Shown: positions 43,775-55,016 of the stretch, piece after piece
Numbering within the stretch: position 1 is the stretch's first letter
How the letters are laid out: every line of letters starts with the position of its first letter
NCBI RefSeq assembly: GCF_033115175.1
Contig: NC_084834.1
Location: 119,904,275 to 119,968,274 of the forward strand
Reading direction: 5' to 3'
Length of the DNA: 64,000 nucleotides
Source: Lepus europaeus
Lineage: Eukaryota > Chordata > Mammalia > Lagomorpha > Leporidae
Translations under genes and position numbers: made by a program
Notes under the pieces: generated by a model
The model's input: the letters and a program-made list of their open reading frames with translations, nothing else
What the model was told of the DNA's origin: nothing
Databases searched by the model: none

Positions 43775-43965
43775 CCGGACTCGGGACAGATCTGGATTCG
43801 AATTCCATTTCCGTCACTACCATGGCCTTGGGAGAGTTACTTAATCTTCCTGAGTATCAGTTTCCTCATCTGTAATAGGATAACAGAAAGTGAAGTAATA
43901 GGGCTGTTGCGAGGATGAAATAACAGGTGCGCTCTGGGGTGCTTACATAGAGCCTGGCGTGGTCG
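43775..43965 (+). mobile_element. MIR, plus
   Basis: 'tctggattcgaattccattt', 'gggagagttacttaatcttc', 'tgagtatcagtttcctcatc', 'tgtaataggataac', 'gttgcgaggatgaaataaca', 'cttacatagagcctggcg'. Full MIR order, well preserved. Confidence 0.92.
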
Positions 43966-44239
43966 CTCTCCGTTCTAAGTCACCCTCAGTATCCAGAAAT
44001 CTGGGCGCAGAATCCTGATCTGGCGGTAGAACAGTCAGGGGTTCGGCAGGGACCAGACAGGAAGCCAAAGGATTCCTTGGGTAACCAGGGCGGACTGGCC
44101 CGCTTCCTCCCGCGTGTGTTACGACCACCAGCAAGGGGGGACGAAGGACCCCGGGTGACAGCCCGCCTCTCTTTCCCCGGAGAATCAAGTGGGCCTTTGG
44201 TTTCTGCTGTGAAGTGACAAGCGCAGGGCCTGGGTGCCT
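43966..44239. other. Unassigned sequence, flank of the second CpG island
   Basis: GC content rises towards 44240. No repeat or exon recognised. Confidence 0.45.
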
Positions 44240-44592
44240 GGGTGGCACTCACCAGTGCGTGCGTGCGGGCGTGGGGCCGGCAGGTGCACCCAGATGCTCC
44301 CGTTCATGAGCTCACCACACCCTGGGCCCCCCCCCTTCACCTCGGCAAAATCACACCCGCCGCCCCGGGGTCAGTGTCCCTGACTCGACTGCCGCGTTCC
44401 GCTCCCAAAAGAAAGAATCCACCCGCGGCCGGGTCCGCACGCCCACGGCGCCCGCGCGCGCGCTCTCAGCCTGTGCCTTTTCCCACAGCCCGGCTCCCAG
44501 GCCGGCTTTTCTCTGAGCTCCCACGGGGCATCTCTTAGCTCTTAGATAGGAATTTCATTAGCGAAGGGAGGGAGAGAGGGAAAGACAGATGC

Positions 44593-44614
44593 GGGGGCGG
44601 GGCGGGGGGGGGGG
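44593..44614 (+). promoter_or_regulatory. G-tract / Sp1-like GC boxes
   Basis: G5-C-G4-C-G11 arrangement: overlapping GC boxes and a canonical G-quadruplex composition (four or more runs of three or more G, loops of one base). About 400 bp upstream of the TATA-like box. Confidence 0.7.
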
Positions 44615-44991
44615 ACGGAAGCAGTTTGCAAGGAAACCTGGAATCCTATCGTGGCCCAGGCCTCTCCGTCCCTGACTTGTACATTCAGGGTCCGAAAGAA
44701 ACAACTTTTCGTTCGCGGGGCAGCTGGCCGGTGCCAGGAGCCCGCAGAACTGCGCCATCAGCCGCCCCGGAGACCCAGGCAGCACCCGCGCGGGGCAGCA
44801 CCCGGGGCACCTGGCTTCCCACCCACGGGAGGAGCACAGGACCGAGAAGGCGGGGCCGAGACTGCCGGGAGTCGCCGCCCGCGTCTCAAACCTGAAGAAC
44901 CGGGCGCCCGCCCAGCCGGCCGCCTCCCGCCCGCCCACGCGGCGGGTTCCGCGGGGCCCTGCCCGAGCGCGCGCCCGCAGCCCGCCCGGGC

Positions 44992-44998
44992 TATTTAA
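44992..44998 (+). promoter_or_regulatory. TATA-like box (TATTTAA)
   Basis: The only A/T-rich heptamer in about 150 bp of very GC-rich DNA. Flanks 'cccgggctatttaagcctcc' fit the usual GC-flanked TATA context. Confidence 0.6.
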
Positions 44999-45024
44999 GC
45001 CTCCACGGCCGGCCCGCGCGCCTG

Positions 45025-45051
45025 CACCGCCCGCGCCCTGGCCGCCTGCAC
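45025..45051 (+). other. Candidate short non-coding first exon
   Basis: From the expected start about 30 bp below the TATA-like box to a possible splice donor GTGAGT at 45052-45057. No ATG is present. The last exon bases (GCAC) are not the preferred CAG, and the donor overlaps a CACGTG E-box (45049-45054), so the site may be a transcription-factor motif instead. Gene not identified. Confidence 0.35.
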
Positions 45052-45060
45052 GTGAGTACC

Positions 45061-46259
45061 CTGCGGTTTCTGTATTTGCTCCTCAGGTGGAGAGCGGTGG
45101 AGGGGAGAGGGAGCAGCGAGAGCCGAAAGCCTAGCCATCACCCCAAAGCGCAGGGCTCAGACCCCTGCAAGCCAAGGTGCGTGGCGCTGACGTCCGTGGG
45201 AGCCCCGTGGTGCCTTTCCTTCTCCCTCCCGATGTCTGAAAGGCTCTTGGAAACCAGCCGAGGGGTGACTGCCCGCTTCCTCTAGAAGCTGGTGTTTGCC
45301 TTAATCTACAGAGATGTGTCTTGTGCTGGGGGGGAGAAGGCGGCATTTCTGGATAGAGGAGGCTGGGTTGTGAATTTGCAGTAAGATTTCTTGTTGCTTG
45401 TGCTTCCCGGTGAGCCTGATTTACCCAGCCGCGAAAAACACCGGTCTCGTTTCCCGGGAGGTGCCCTGCGCTCTGTGGGTTTGTGATCTGTGAGCACAAC
45501 AGGGTGCAGGTGTTCAGGGTGACCTGTGGAGGGAAGTGGAGCCAGAGCCATGGAACGGCACAGAGCGAGGCACCGCACACCACGGGGCTCCGGTGAGAGG
45601 GGACCGAGGGGTCTCAGGAAGTCCCCCTGACGCAGACAGCCCTGCAGCGTGCTCACCTAGTGGGGGTTATGGATGACAGAGCAGGTGGAGAGCAAAACAG
45701 AGGTACTGGGGGGGGGGGGGAAGGGAGGAGCCGAGGGCAGCAGGTCTGGAAGTAGACATCGCATGGTAAATGCATACGGGGCAGCAGGAAGACAAGGGCA
45801 CAGGGCTGATTCCGTGGCTGCCGCTTTGGCTCAAGAATCCCGTTAGTAAGATGCAGAGTCTGGTGACACCAAGGCTTACCTCTCCCAGGGGCTCATCCCA
45901 TCCCCTGCTGCCCCCCCCTCCCATCCTGATGCTCATTGCTGGGCTCCTTAGACTTGCTGGTCCCTCATTCAAGACCCCTGCTTTAACGCAAGTGTTAGCT
46001 TTAACTGGGCTAGAGCTGCAGAGAGAGAGAGAGGGACCCACAGAGAGGGGATGGGAGTGACCCATTAACCACCCGTAACGCGGCCACAGACTCTCCCTTA
46101 GAAATTCCTGAAGGTCTCTGGTCCACCAAGCGAGTGATGGCTGAAGGGATTATCTGAGCAGATAAACTAGGGGCTGGGAAGAAGAGAAAACACAGGAAGG
46201 GCGGCTTCTGTTTCCAAAGAGTTTGAAATCTGAAGTCCAGAGATGCAATGAGGCAGCAG
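45061..46259. other. Unassigned, SINE-free sequence
   Basis: Would be intron 1 if the promoter above is real. Contains a G run at 45709-45720 and a short (GA) run near 46020. No exon with clear splice sites recognised. Confidence 0.45.
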
Positions 46260-46520
46260 CCAGGCAAGACACGGTGCACACTGTATGACTGCATTGATGG
46301 GAAATGCAGACTGCTCGGTGGCAGGAGGCGGCAGGTCAGGGTTTGCCTGGAGAACGGGGGTTGCCAGGGGGCAAGGGGAGCTTCTGGGGGCCACGGGTCT
46401 GCTCCCCATCGTGACCGCGATGGTCGTTTCCTGTCGGTGAAAACTTGTCAAATCGTCCTCTAACGCATGCAGTATTAGAGGCCAGTTACGCCCTCCAACA
46501 TACTTTAACAATATAGTACT
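46260..46520 (+). mobile_element. L1M 3' region, plus, diverged
   Basis: 'cacactgtatgactgcattg', 'tttgcctggagaacggggg', 'ttgccagggggcaagggga' follow the L1M 3' UTR order. Confidence 0.5.
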
Positions 46521-47921
46521 TTTTACTAGTTTAAAGCATGTGTCAAAATCAGCTTATGCCGTATACTAAAGGTGAAAATGCATTTTTGGGAAAAAACAAA
46601 TTCGGTAAATACAGCACAGCACCAGAGGGGCGGGATCATGGACTTTTCCCTCTGAGCACGGCTCGCCCGGTGGTTATTGGACCTGGAGAACTGGTGTAAC
46701 ACACCTTCGTGCCTGGGCTCCCCCCCAGCCCAATTAGACAGGAATCCCGTGTTGAGAGCTCCCCAGGTGGCTCTGATGTGTACCCAGGGATGCCAGCCAG
46801 TGAAACCCAAACGCTTCCCTTGGTGGATGAGGACAGCCAGGCGGTGAGGGGCAGGCAGAGGGCAGGACAGCTCCAGGCCATGTGGCCACTCTCCCAGGGT
46901 GGGGCGAGGCTGGGAGGCCCAGGGAGAGCAGCAGGAGGAGCCCAGAGGAGGAGGCTGATCCTGGTCCTCTGAAACACACATCCAGCTCCGTTTCCCGGGA
47001 GGTGCGTCCAGCGCCTTCCAGCGAGTCCCTGGAACGGAGCCGTGCTCCAGGGCTGCGAGCGGAGGGATGACTCAGAGCCTCGGAGGTGCGTTATTTAAGG
47101 ACTGTGCTAACACGTGAGATGGAACAGTGAGAAGGGAGATTTTGAAACAAAAGCTTTCTTTTGTTCCCGGGTGTAAGCAAGAGGATTATAGTTGTTGCAA
47201 AGTATCTCAACGGAAGCGCTAGGCTCCTTCCCCCTGGGGATGGCTAGCCAAGTTGTTCATTCAGAAAATCACACGGCTTCTCAGCATTGGGATGAGTCTG
47301 GGCTACACGACAGGGCCTTTCACTAGGATTTCCTGGGCAATAGCGTGAGTGGGTGACTTTTGTTTTTGTGACTTCCGGCTTTCCTGGCTCTCTCTCTAAC
47401 CTCCACCTGCTCGTACCTGTGTGGGGGCCATGCAGGGGTGGCCATGCCCCCACAGTGCCTTCCCAGCTCTGCCCTGGCCAGCTGGCCTTGTGTTGGATGG
47501 CTTCCCATCGCTGCTTCCATCCACATGTGCCATTTCCGGGATTGTGTTCTCCCAAAGCTTTGCTTTGCCATCTCTAGAAAGCTAATTAAAGTTATGGTGC
47601 TAATAGGCATAATAGCTTAATGATTTATGGCCCTCCCAAGTATATTAAATAGGCTCTAGCAAGACAACAGATCTGAGAGTTCTTTGAAATGTTTTGTAAA
47701 TATAATTACCATTTGAACTTTAAAATGGGGGGGATCGGGAAAATCAAAGACTTAGGTAAAAATATATAATCCCTGCTAGTCAGTATTCCCGGCAGCTTGC
47801 TGGGGAGAAATATATCAAGAGCATGGGTTTGCAGTTAAATTCTTCAAGTTGTATCCCATGGGCAATGGTTACCAACCATGGACCCCGATAGGTTGTTTTC
47901 TGATGGAGTCCATTCTTTGTT
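46521..47921. other. Unassigned, SINE-free sequence
   Basis: A canonical AP-1 word TGACTCA lies near 47068. No repeat or exon recognised with confidence. Confidence 0.45.
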
Positions 47922-48236
47922 TTTTTGTTTTGTTTTGTTTTTGACAGGCAGAATTAGAGAGAGAGAGAGACAGAGAGACAGGTCTTCCTTCCGTTGGTTC
48001 ACCCCCCAAATGGCTGCTACAGCCGGCGTGCTGCGCCAATCCAAAGCCAGGAACCAAGTGCTTCCTCCAGGTTTCCCATGCGGGTGCAGGGCCCAAGCAC
48101 TTGGGCCATCCTCCACTGCTTTCCTGGGCCATAGCAGAGAGCTGGCCTGGAAGAGGAGCAACTGGGCCAGAATCCGGTGCCCCGACCGGGACTAGAACCC
48201 GGGAGGATTAGCCTAGTGAGCCGCGGCGCCGGCCAT
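47922..48236 (-). mobile_element. C SINE, minus, with 14-bp TSD
   Basis: T-rich tail (tttgttttgttttg), 'gacaggcagaattagagaga', body, head 'gtgagccgcggcgccggcc'. TSD gtccattctttgtt / gtccgttctttgtt at 47908-47921 and 48237-48250, one mismatch. Confidence 0.96.
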
Positions 48237-48250
48237 GTCCGTTCTTTGTT

Positions 48251-48774
48251 AACTGCATTCCTACTCACTGGATGGGGGTACATTTCATTTGTTTTCTGAA
48301 GGGTGGAAATTCACCTGATGGGCCCTCCATGAGAGAAAATGTCAAGAAAGGCTGCTCGGTGCCTTTTAAACAGCGCCTGCTGGTTCCTTGTCCGGGGCAG
48401 GAGGTGGGCCCTGGCAGACTGGCTTGCCCAGCCCTGTTGATCAGGGCTCCCAGTCCTGCCGGGCGAGGGCCCACTAGTGCCTGGGGCTCTGGGCCCACAA
48501 CCGCCTTTCCGTCCCACTCCATAGTCTGTGATTGCCAAGGCTCTCCAGAGCGTCCTGCCTCCGCAGAGGGCACAACACTGGACAGCAGGGCAGGTAGAGG
48601 GCACACGATGAGCACTGCGGCCAGGAGGGGAGGGGAGCTCCATCCTGGACCCTGGAGGGCGGGGCCTCTGTGCAAAGGATGAGGTTGGCATCAGGCAGCT
48701 GCCAACACCGGTTTCATGGCGCTGCTGGACGTCAAATGCTCTTCCTGCCATTCAGTCTCATCACATTTGTAAAA
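48251..48774. other. Unassigned sequence
   Basis: No recognised repeat or exon. Confidence 0.45.
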
Positions 48775-49420
48775 AATTTTATTTATTCATTTAAAAAATG
48801 TTTAACAAATACAGAAAAAACCGTACTTATTTGTGGGGTACCATGTGATGTTTCAATACTTGTATACAGGGCATAATGTTCATATACAGGTAGATATGTC
48901 TATTGCCACAAATATTTATTATTTCTTTATGGCAAAAACATGCAAAACCCTTTCATCTAGCTTTTTTAGAAAAATATTTATTTATTTATCTGAAAGGGCT
49001 ACAGAGAGAGAGAGAGAGGGAGAAAGGTAGGGAGAGAGAGAGGGAGGAGAGGGAGAGAGAGAGATCTTTCATCAGCTGGGCTGCAACGCCCAGAGCTGGG
49101 CCAGGATGAAGCCAGGAACCAGGAGCTTCATCCGGGACTCCCACAGGGGTTGCAGGGTCCCAAACACTTGGCCATCTTCTGCTTTTCCCAGGCCATTAGC
49201 AGGGAGCTGGATCAGATGTGCCCATATCGGATGCTGGCATCATAGGCGGTGGCTTGACCTATGGTGACACAGCACTGTACCCCATTCTAGCTTTTTAAAA
49301 TTTATTTACTTAACAGTACATTATCATTATCTATGGTCACGCCACTGTGCAATAAATTTTTTTAACCTAAGTGATAAGTTTGTACTGCTGATAAAATTGT
49401 TCTTTGTAACAGAATTCTTT
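48775..49420 (-). mobile_element. L1M 3' end, minus, split by a C SINE
   Basis: Blocks 48775-48968 and 49284-49420: 'ggggtaccatgtgatgtttc', 'aatacttgtatacagggcat', then 'acagtacattatcattatct', 'atggtcacgccactgtgcaa'. Reverse complement of L1M 3' end. The SINE at 48969 sits in the gap. Confidence 0.75.
48969..49283 (-). mobile_element. C SINE, minus, inside L1M
   Basis: 'aatatttatttatttatctg' tail, long imperfect (GA)n 49002-49063, shortened body with deletions, head 'gacacagcactgtacccc'. TSD catctagctttttta / cattctagcttttta. Confidence 0.92.
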
Positions 49421-50975
49421 CCTTCCTTGGATGACTTTGACCATTTTCCCTCTTTTTTTTCATCTTCACTCAGTGGGAAGTGGCTTTGGACATTTTTTCA
49501 AGACTGTGTTGTGACCCGTCACAGGTTGACTTACTCCGATGTTTGCTCCAGGCTCTTGTTAGCATGTGGCCATGTCGGGGTGGCCATAGATCTCATTTGA
49601 AAGTAGAAAAGTTCATTTGTACTTGTAATCCTCATGTCATTTCTTGAAATTTTCTTCTGGTTTGGATAGAAGGGGACCCAACATGAAAACTCTGCCAGGT
49701 GTTTCACAAAGGAACTACTCTGTCTTTGTACATCAAAACAAAACAGAACAAACAGAGACTCCACAGCAGACATGGATCTGTTGTCATCTCTCAATGTGCA
49801 CCAGGCAGGAAACTAACAACAGTGGTTCTAGCCAATGGATCTACACGGAGCACGGCGGAAATTTCTCAGAGTTCTTATGGCCCTGGCAGATCTGCTTAGA
49901 CAGTCTAGTCCTTGTTAATGTATTCCATTTCCTTCCTGCATGGCTTCTCCCTAAGGAAATGTACATAAACAGTCTTCCTTAGTACGCCCCTCGGCCAGTC
50001 TAACTTTCTAGCCACCTGGTGCCCAGGGGTAAAATCTATCCCTATGTATGTATCTATCATCTATCTATCAATTATACAATAACTAATGTGGGGAGTACCT
50101 ATCACTTTATCAAGAACTCTTCACATCTTTTCTGGGAAGAATGGCATCCTTTGGGAGACAGGTGGATCTGGGATTTATGAAGCAGGGGGTATCTCCCACT
50201 CTGATAAGCTCAGTGAGCCCCGGGCAGGGCCCGCCATTGAAGAAGGGAGGCTCTGGGAACTAGAGTAGAACTCAGAGGACCAGCCAGTCATACAGTCAGA
50301 CCTACAGGGAGCAGCCAGCGGACCTGATGGTACTCACCTTGGGCCAGGGAAGGAGGTCAATGCCAGCGACTGACCCTGCCCTTGAAGGGAGAGCACCAAG
50401 CCCGGGGCCTGGCATGGGCTGCAGGAGGAAGACAGTAAGGGAGCTGGGAGGTGTTGCCTTGCTGTGCAAAAGCACCTTGGAAATAATGACCCAGGCCAGC
50501 TCGGAAAGATGGAGCAGGCTGTCGGTCTCGTGGTTGTTGAAGTCTTTCCGTTTCCCTTGTTTGGTCTCTGGGCTTAGGTTGGGTTAACGTATTCCTCTTA
50601 GGTGTTGGATCTCCCTCTTTTCCTCTCTCTTAATGGTGTGTTTTTCAGGCGGATGTGTGCTGGTGATATTTTTCATGCATTATTTGTGATTAGTCATATT
50701 AACAGTCTGTTGTTTAGATGGCCTCTTCGCTTAGCAAGGTCTTTCCTAGTGGGCATCTCTCCTGCCACAGTTCTCAGCAATGGTGCTGTCATGACTACCC
50801 TCACATGAACACCCTCCCACCCCGCAGATCTGCTTGGTGGACAACAAGGGGGAGGAAAGGGGCAGGCTCAGCGGTGCTTCTCAAGCACCATGCAGACATG
50901 GAACCATCCTTGAGACATGCAGACAAGCGACACAAGCTCTGCTCTAGTGTTCCAGACGTTGAGAAGCTTCTCTCA
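49421..50975. other. Unassigned sequence
   Basis: Short (TATC) run near 50043-50072. No repeat family or exon recognised across about 1.5 kb. Confidence 0.45.
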
Positions 50976-51306
50976 GGCCGGCGCCGTGGCTCAATAGGCT
51001 AATCCTCCGCCTGCGGCGCCAGCACACCGGGGTTATAGTCCTGGTCGGGGCGTCAGATTCTGTCCTGGTTGCCCCTCTTCCAGGCCAGCTCTCTGCTGTG
51101 GCCCGGGAGTGCAGTAGAGGATGGCCCAAGTGCTTGGGCCCTGCACCCCATGGGAGACCAGGAGAAGCACCTGGCTCCTGGCTTCGGATCAGCGCGCTGC
51201 ACTGGCTGCGGCGGCCATTGAGGGTTGAACCAATGGAAAAAGGAAGACCTTTCTCTCTGTCTCTCTCTCTCACTGTCCACTCTGCCTTTAAAAAAATAAA
51301 AAAAAA
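50976..51306 (+). mobile_element. C SINE, plus, young
   Basis: 'ggccggcgccgtggctcaat' head, near-consensus, A-rich tail. TSD gaagcttctctca / ggagcttctctga on either side. Confidence 0.96.
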
Positions 51307-51346
51307 GGAGCTTCTCTGAGTTCCTTGGTATGTAGTTCTCTCTCTT

Positions 51347-51697
51347 TTTAAGATTTATTTATTTATTTGAAAGTCAGAGTTACACACAGAAGGAGAGGCA
51401 GAGAGAGAGAGAGAGAGAGAGAAAGAGGCAGAGAGAGAGGTCTTCCATCCACTGGTTCACTCCCTAATTGGCCACAATGGCTGGAACTGTGCCAATCCAA
51501 AGCCAGGATCCAGGAGCTTCCTCCAAGTCTCCCACGAAGGTGCAGGGGCCCAAGCACTTGGGCCATCTTCCACTGCTTTCCCAGGCCACATCAGAGAGAT
51601 GGATCAGAAGTGGAGCAGTGGGTACTTGAACTGGTGCCCATATGGGATGCCAGCACTGGGGGCGGTGGCTTTACTCACTACGCCACAGTGCTGGCCC
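51347..51697 (-). mobile_element. C SINE, minus
   Basis: 'tttttaagatttatttattt' tail, (GA)n 51401-51438, body, head 'ccacagtgctggcccc'. Tail to tail with the plus copy 40 bp to its left. Confidence 0.94.
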
Positions 51698-51705
51698 CCT
51701 CTCTT

Positions 51706-51998
51706 TTTTAAAAAAATTTTTTTTTCACTTATTTGACATAGAGAGAGAGAGAGAGAGAGATTCTCCACCTGCTGGTTTACTCCCCAAATACCAGCAATAG
51801 TCCAGGCAACCAAAGCCAAAAGCTAGAAATTCAGTCCAAGTCTCCCCCCAGGTGGCAGGACCCCAATTACTTGAGCCATCTGCTGTCTCTGAACATCTGC
51901 ATTCGCAGGAAGCTGGAATTGGGCGCCAGCTACTGAGCATGGAGCCCGGGGACTCTGATGTGGGCGGTGCGCCTCTAACCACTAGGCTAAATACCCAC
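51706..51998 (-). mobile_element. Degenerate C SINE, minus
   Basis: T-rich tail, (GA)n 51741-51760, 'cctgctggtttactccccaa', 'caattacttgagccatctgc', 'ggaagctggaattgggcgc', 'ctctaaccactaggctaaat'. Older C-element type. Confidence 0.8.
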
Positions 51999-52374
51999 CC
52001 ACCTTAGTAGTGCTCCTAATATGAGCTTGAGTGGCTGAAATAGTTTTCTGGAATTTAAGGAGCATGATCTTCAGTAATCTCCCCTTCTCAATGTCATTTT
52101 CTTAAACTTGGGCTAATCCATTCTAGAAACATTTCAGTTCTTCATCATGGTCATTGATTACCTGGACAAAGCAAATGGAACCTTCTAAGAAATTGGACTA
52201 CATGTGGGGTTGAGTGAAGTTTCTAAAATGTTTTGCTGTTGTAATGACTGTGAAATCCGACATCATTCAGTTGTGCAACATTGGACATTGAGTCATTGGC
52301 GAGGCTGGTTAGAATCTTCACAGTGGTGCTCTGTGGCCAAAGGGTGTTTATGACACTCTTCAGAAATGTAATCC
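51999..52374. other. Unassigned sequence
   Basis: No recognised repeat or exon. Confidence 0.45.
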
Positions 52375-52570
52375 ATCTTGTTGAATCCCCCAGCCCTGTG
52401 AGACAGGTGGAGTGAGTGGACAGCTCCAATGGTAGAAGAGGAAGCGGAGGTCCAAAGCAATTGTGAGTTGTTCAAAGGCACGCTTGCAGAGTACGTGGCA
52501 GAGCTGGACGGATTTTTGAATCTGCATCCGGTCTCTCTGCAGCATGGTGTCCAATGCTGGGAGAAGAGAA
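52375..52570 (-). mobile_element. MIR, minus
   Basis: 'agccctgtgagacaggtgga', 'gtagaagaggaagcggaggt', 'caaaggcacgcttgcagagt', 'acgtggcagagctggacgga' match the reverse MIR order. Moderately diverged. Confidence 0.7.
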
Positions 52571-53109
52571 CTGTGGGTTCAGAGTTTGCCCCCTGATCTG
52601 TCCTCTTCAATTATTTTGTGATGTTGGTGAATGACCTGCAGGTGCACACCCTCAGTTTGTCCCATTAGCTGAACACCTGTTCATAAAAGCAACTCATTTG
52701 GGGGAAAAAAATAGGCCCCTATCATTGCGTATCATAGCAACCAACAGCATGGCTATCTGGACTTAGGCACAATCTAGTTCCCTACAAAGTGCCAGCTGTG
52801 TGTCACCATCCATTACCTAAGTATAGCCATAAAATAAGAAAGGTAGCCGGGGCCATAAAAAATAATAATTGATTAAAGTATATTTGTGCAGAGTGATAAT
52901 TCTGCTCACTCAAAGAGTGTTTCCTGGGCTTTCTAGAATGCACAGACCACCTGGGAGGTTGTGTCTGCTTGCACTGGGCAGGTGCGGTGGCCTCTGAAGG
53001 GGCACACACCTGGATAGCTTGCTGCCCACCACACAGGTCCCTAACCACTGATTCTGACCAGGTAATCTGGACTCAGACAAAAATGCTGTAAAAGCCAGCA
53101 TGTGTTTTC
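52571..53109. other. Unassigned sequence
   Basis: No recognised repeat or exon. Confidence 0.45.
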
Positions 53110-53444
53110 TTTTTTATTTTTTAAAGATTTATTTAGTTAGTTGAAAGCCAGAGTTACACAGAGAGAGAAGGAGAGGCAGAGAGAGAGGTGTCTTCCATCT
53201 GTTGGTTCACTCCCCACTGGTTGCAATGGCTGGAGCTGCACTGATCCGAAGCCAGGAGCCAGGAGCTCTGGGTGCTCCCACGTGAGTGCAGGGGCCCAAG
53301 GACTTGGGCCATCTTCCACTGCTTTTCCAGGCTATAGCAGAGAGCTGGGTTGGAAGTGGAACAGCCAGGACTCGAACCGGCGCTCATATGGGATGTTGGC
53401 ACTGCAGGTGGCAGCTTTACCCACTATACCACAGCGCTGGCCCT
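53110..53444 (-). mobile_element. C SINE, minus, with TSD
   Basis: 'ttttttaaagatttatttag' tail, body with a gap in the usual 'aaatggccacaatggcc' region, head 'ccacagcgctggccct'. TSD gccagcatgtgttttc / gccagcttatattttc at 53094-53109 and 53445-53460. Confidence 0.95.
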
Positions 53445-53460
53445 GCCAGCTTATATTTTC

Positions 53461-54649
53461 AAAAAAATAAATCTCAGTATCATGGCCACGGAATTACAAA
53501 TGGACAGCCCTTCAGAGAGACAGGCGTTGAGAATGAGAGCATTTTTCCAAAAGCAGCTTTAATTTTTAGCATTGTTGAGTGGCCGGATGGCTGCAGAGCC
53601 AATATGGCAGCTTTGTATCCTTGAGTGGGAGGTATCCATGTGTGGCGTATCCGTGTTAGACTCTTTGCCACGCTGATTATTGCCCACAGCCCCATTCAAG
53701 TTTTTGAGTCCCTGTCTTCCATGCTCTGAATACATCTCGCTACCCTGCCCGCCATGGGTCTAACTAATGTGCTCCTAAACAAAACATAATTGGGAAGTTA
53801 AATAGGCAACCGCAATTCATAGCATACTGCAAAAACAAACAAAAGAATCCTGATTAGCTGCTATTTTGACTTACTTGGTCTATCTTTTTTTCCTCTCCAC
53901 AAGCTACTTCTTAAATTGATCTCTTTGGTATTTGCTTCCAAGATTAGGAATGCAAATTTCTCTTCAGGTTTAATGAATCACTTTAGAAAATACTGAAAAT
54001 TTTCCCTGGTTAGCAGGAATCTGTTTGTCTAACTTCTTGGTGTATTACTGCACCATTTTCAAAAATGAGGTTTGATCATTCAGTTTCCTTCACAAAGCTC
54101 ACTCCCTCTGTATCATCTGGCTTGAAAAGCTCTGAGCGCATGGAAATCTGTGCCCATAGAAATCTCTGGACAGCCCGCTTTTGTTCCCCGTTTCTGTCTG
54201 GCCACAGCACTGAACTCTGAGATGTCCGCGTGGACACTCGCACTTGCCAAGCATCAGCAGGACCAGCAACAATCCCCGGAGCGGGCAGCGGCCCAAGCGT
54301 GACTCATCCCGCCACAGAGTGTTCTACCTACGTATTCAGACCACAGTCAGAGCGAAAGGTCAGGAAGCTCGCGGCTGGAGTGCCTCCTCTCCTCCTTAAC
54401 CACAGAGCTGCCACAGTGAGCTCTCTGAGGAGCGAAGAGTCACCTCCGGCTCAGCCCTGTGGTTAGCAGGACGTCCCGTCCTCCAAGATCCCGCAGACCT
54501 GCGCCTCTCGCTGGTGCACAGCAGCACGCCTCAGTGAGAAATGTTGGTTTACAGATAAGAAGGGGACCAGATGTCCCGGTGGCCCTGGGCGCTTCTGAGA
54601 TATGGCTGTGTCGTGGTGTGATTACTGAGAGCGCCCGTCTGCCCTTCCT
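53461..54649. other. Unassigned sequence
   Basis: The part 54170-54600 is moderately CpG-containing but not an island. No repeat or exon recognised. Confidence 0.45.
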
Positions 54650-54946
54650 TTTCGAAAGTTATTTACTTATTGAAAGAAAGACAGAAAGACTGAGGCATAC
54701 AGGAAGAGAGAGACCACCCATCTGCTAGTTTCATCCGCAGATGCCTGCAACCGCCAGGGCTGCGCCCGGCTTCTGAAGCCAGCAACTTCATCGGGGTCTC
54801 CCATGTGGGTGGCAGGGGCTGCTTTCCCAGGCACATTTGTAGGGTAGGGAGCTGGTTTGGAAGTGGAGCAGCCGGGACCCAAACCATCATATGCGATGTC
54901 AGCATTGCAGGTTGTGGCTTAATCCACTGCGCCACCACACTGGTCC
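54650..54946 (-). mobile_element. C SINE, minus, diverged
   Basis: 'aagttatttacttattgaaa' tail, weak GA run, 'gaagtggagcagccgggacc', head 'ctgcgccaccacactggtcc'. Confidence 0.85.
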
Positions 54947-55016
54947 CTCTTTTCTGCTCTTAAAATAATTCTTTTAATTCAAGTATTGTTGTTGTTGTTG
55001 TTGTTTTTATACTGGT

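Larger units (their letters stand above)
44240..45060 (+). promoter_or_regulatory. CpG island with TATA-type promoter
   Basis: CpG-dense (10 in 44941-45000) and repeat-free, and the adjoining DNA contains no C SINE from 42.87 to 47.92 kb. It carries Sp1-type GC boxes (44594-44605), a (CG)n at 44449-44462, and a TATA-like TATTTAA at 44992-44998 directly preceding a GC-rich leader. A start about 25-32 bp downstream would fall near 45020-45030. Plus-strand direction is inferred from the TATA and the donor at 45052. Confidence 0.6.
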
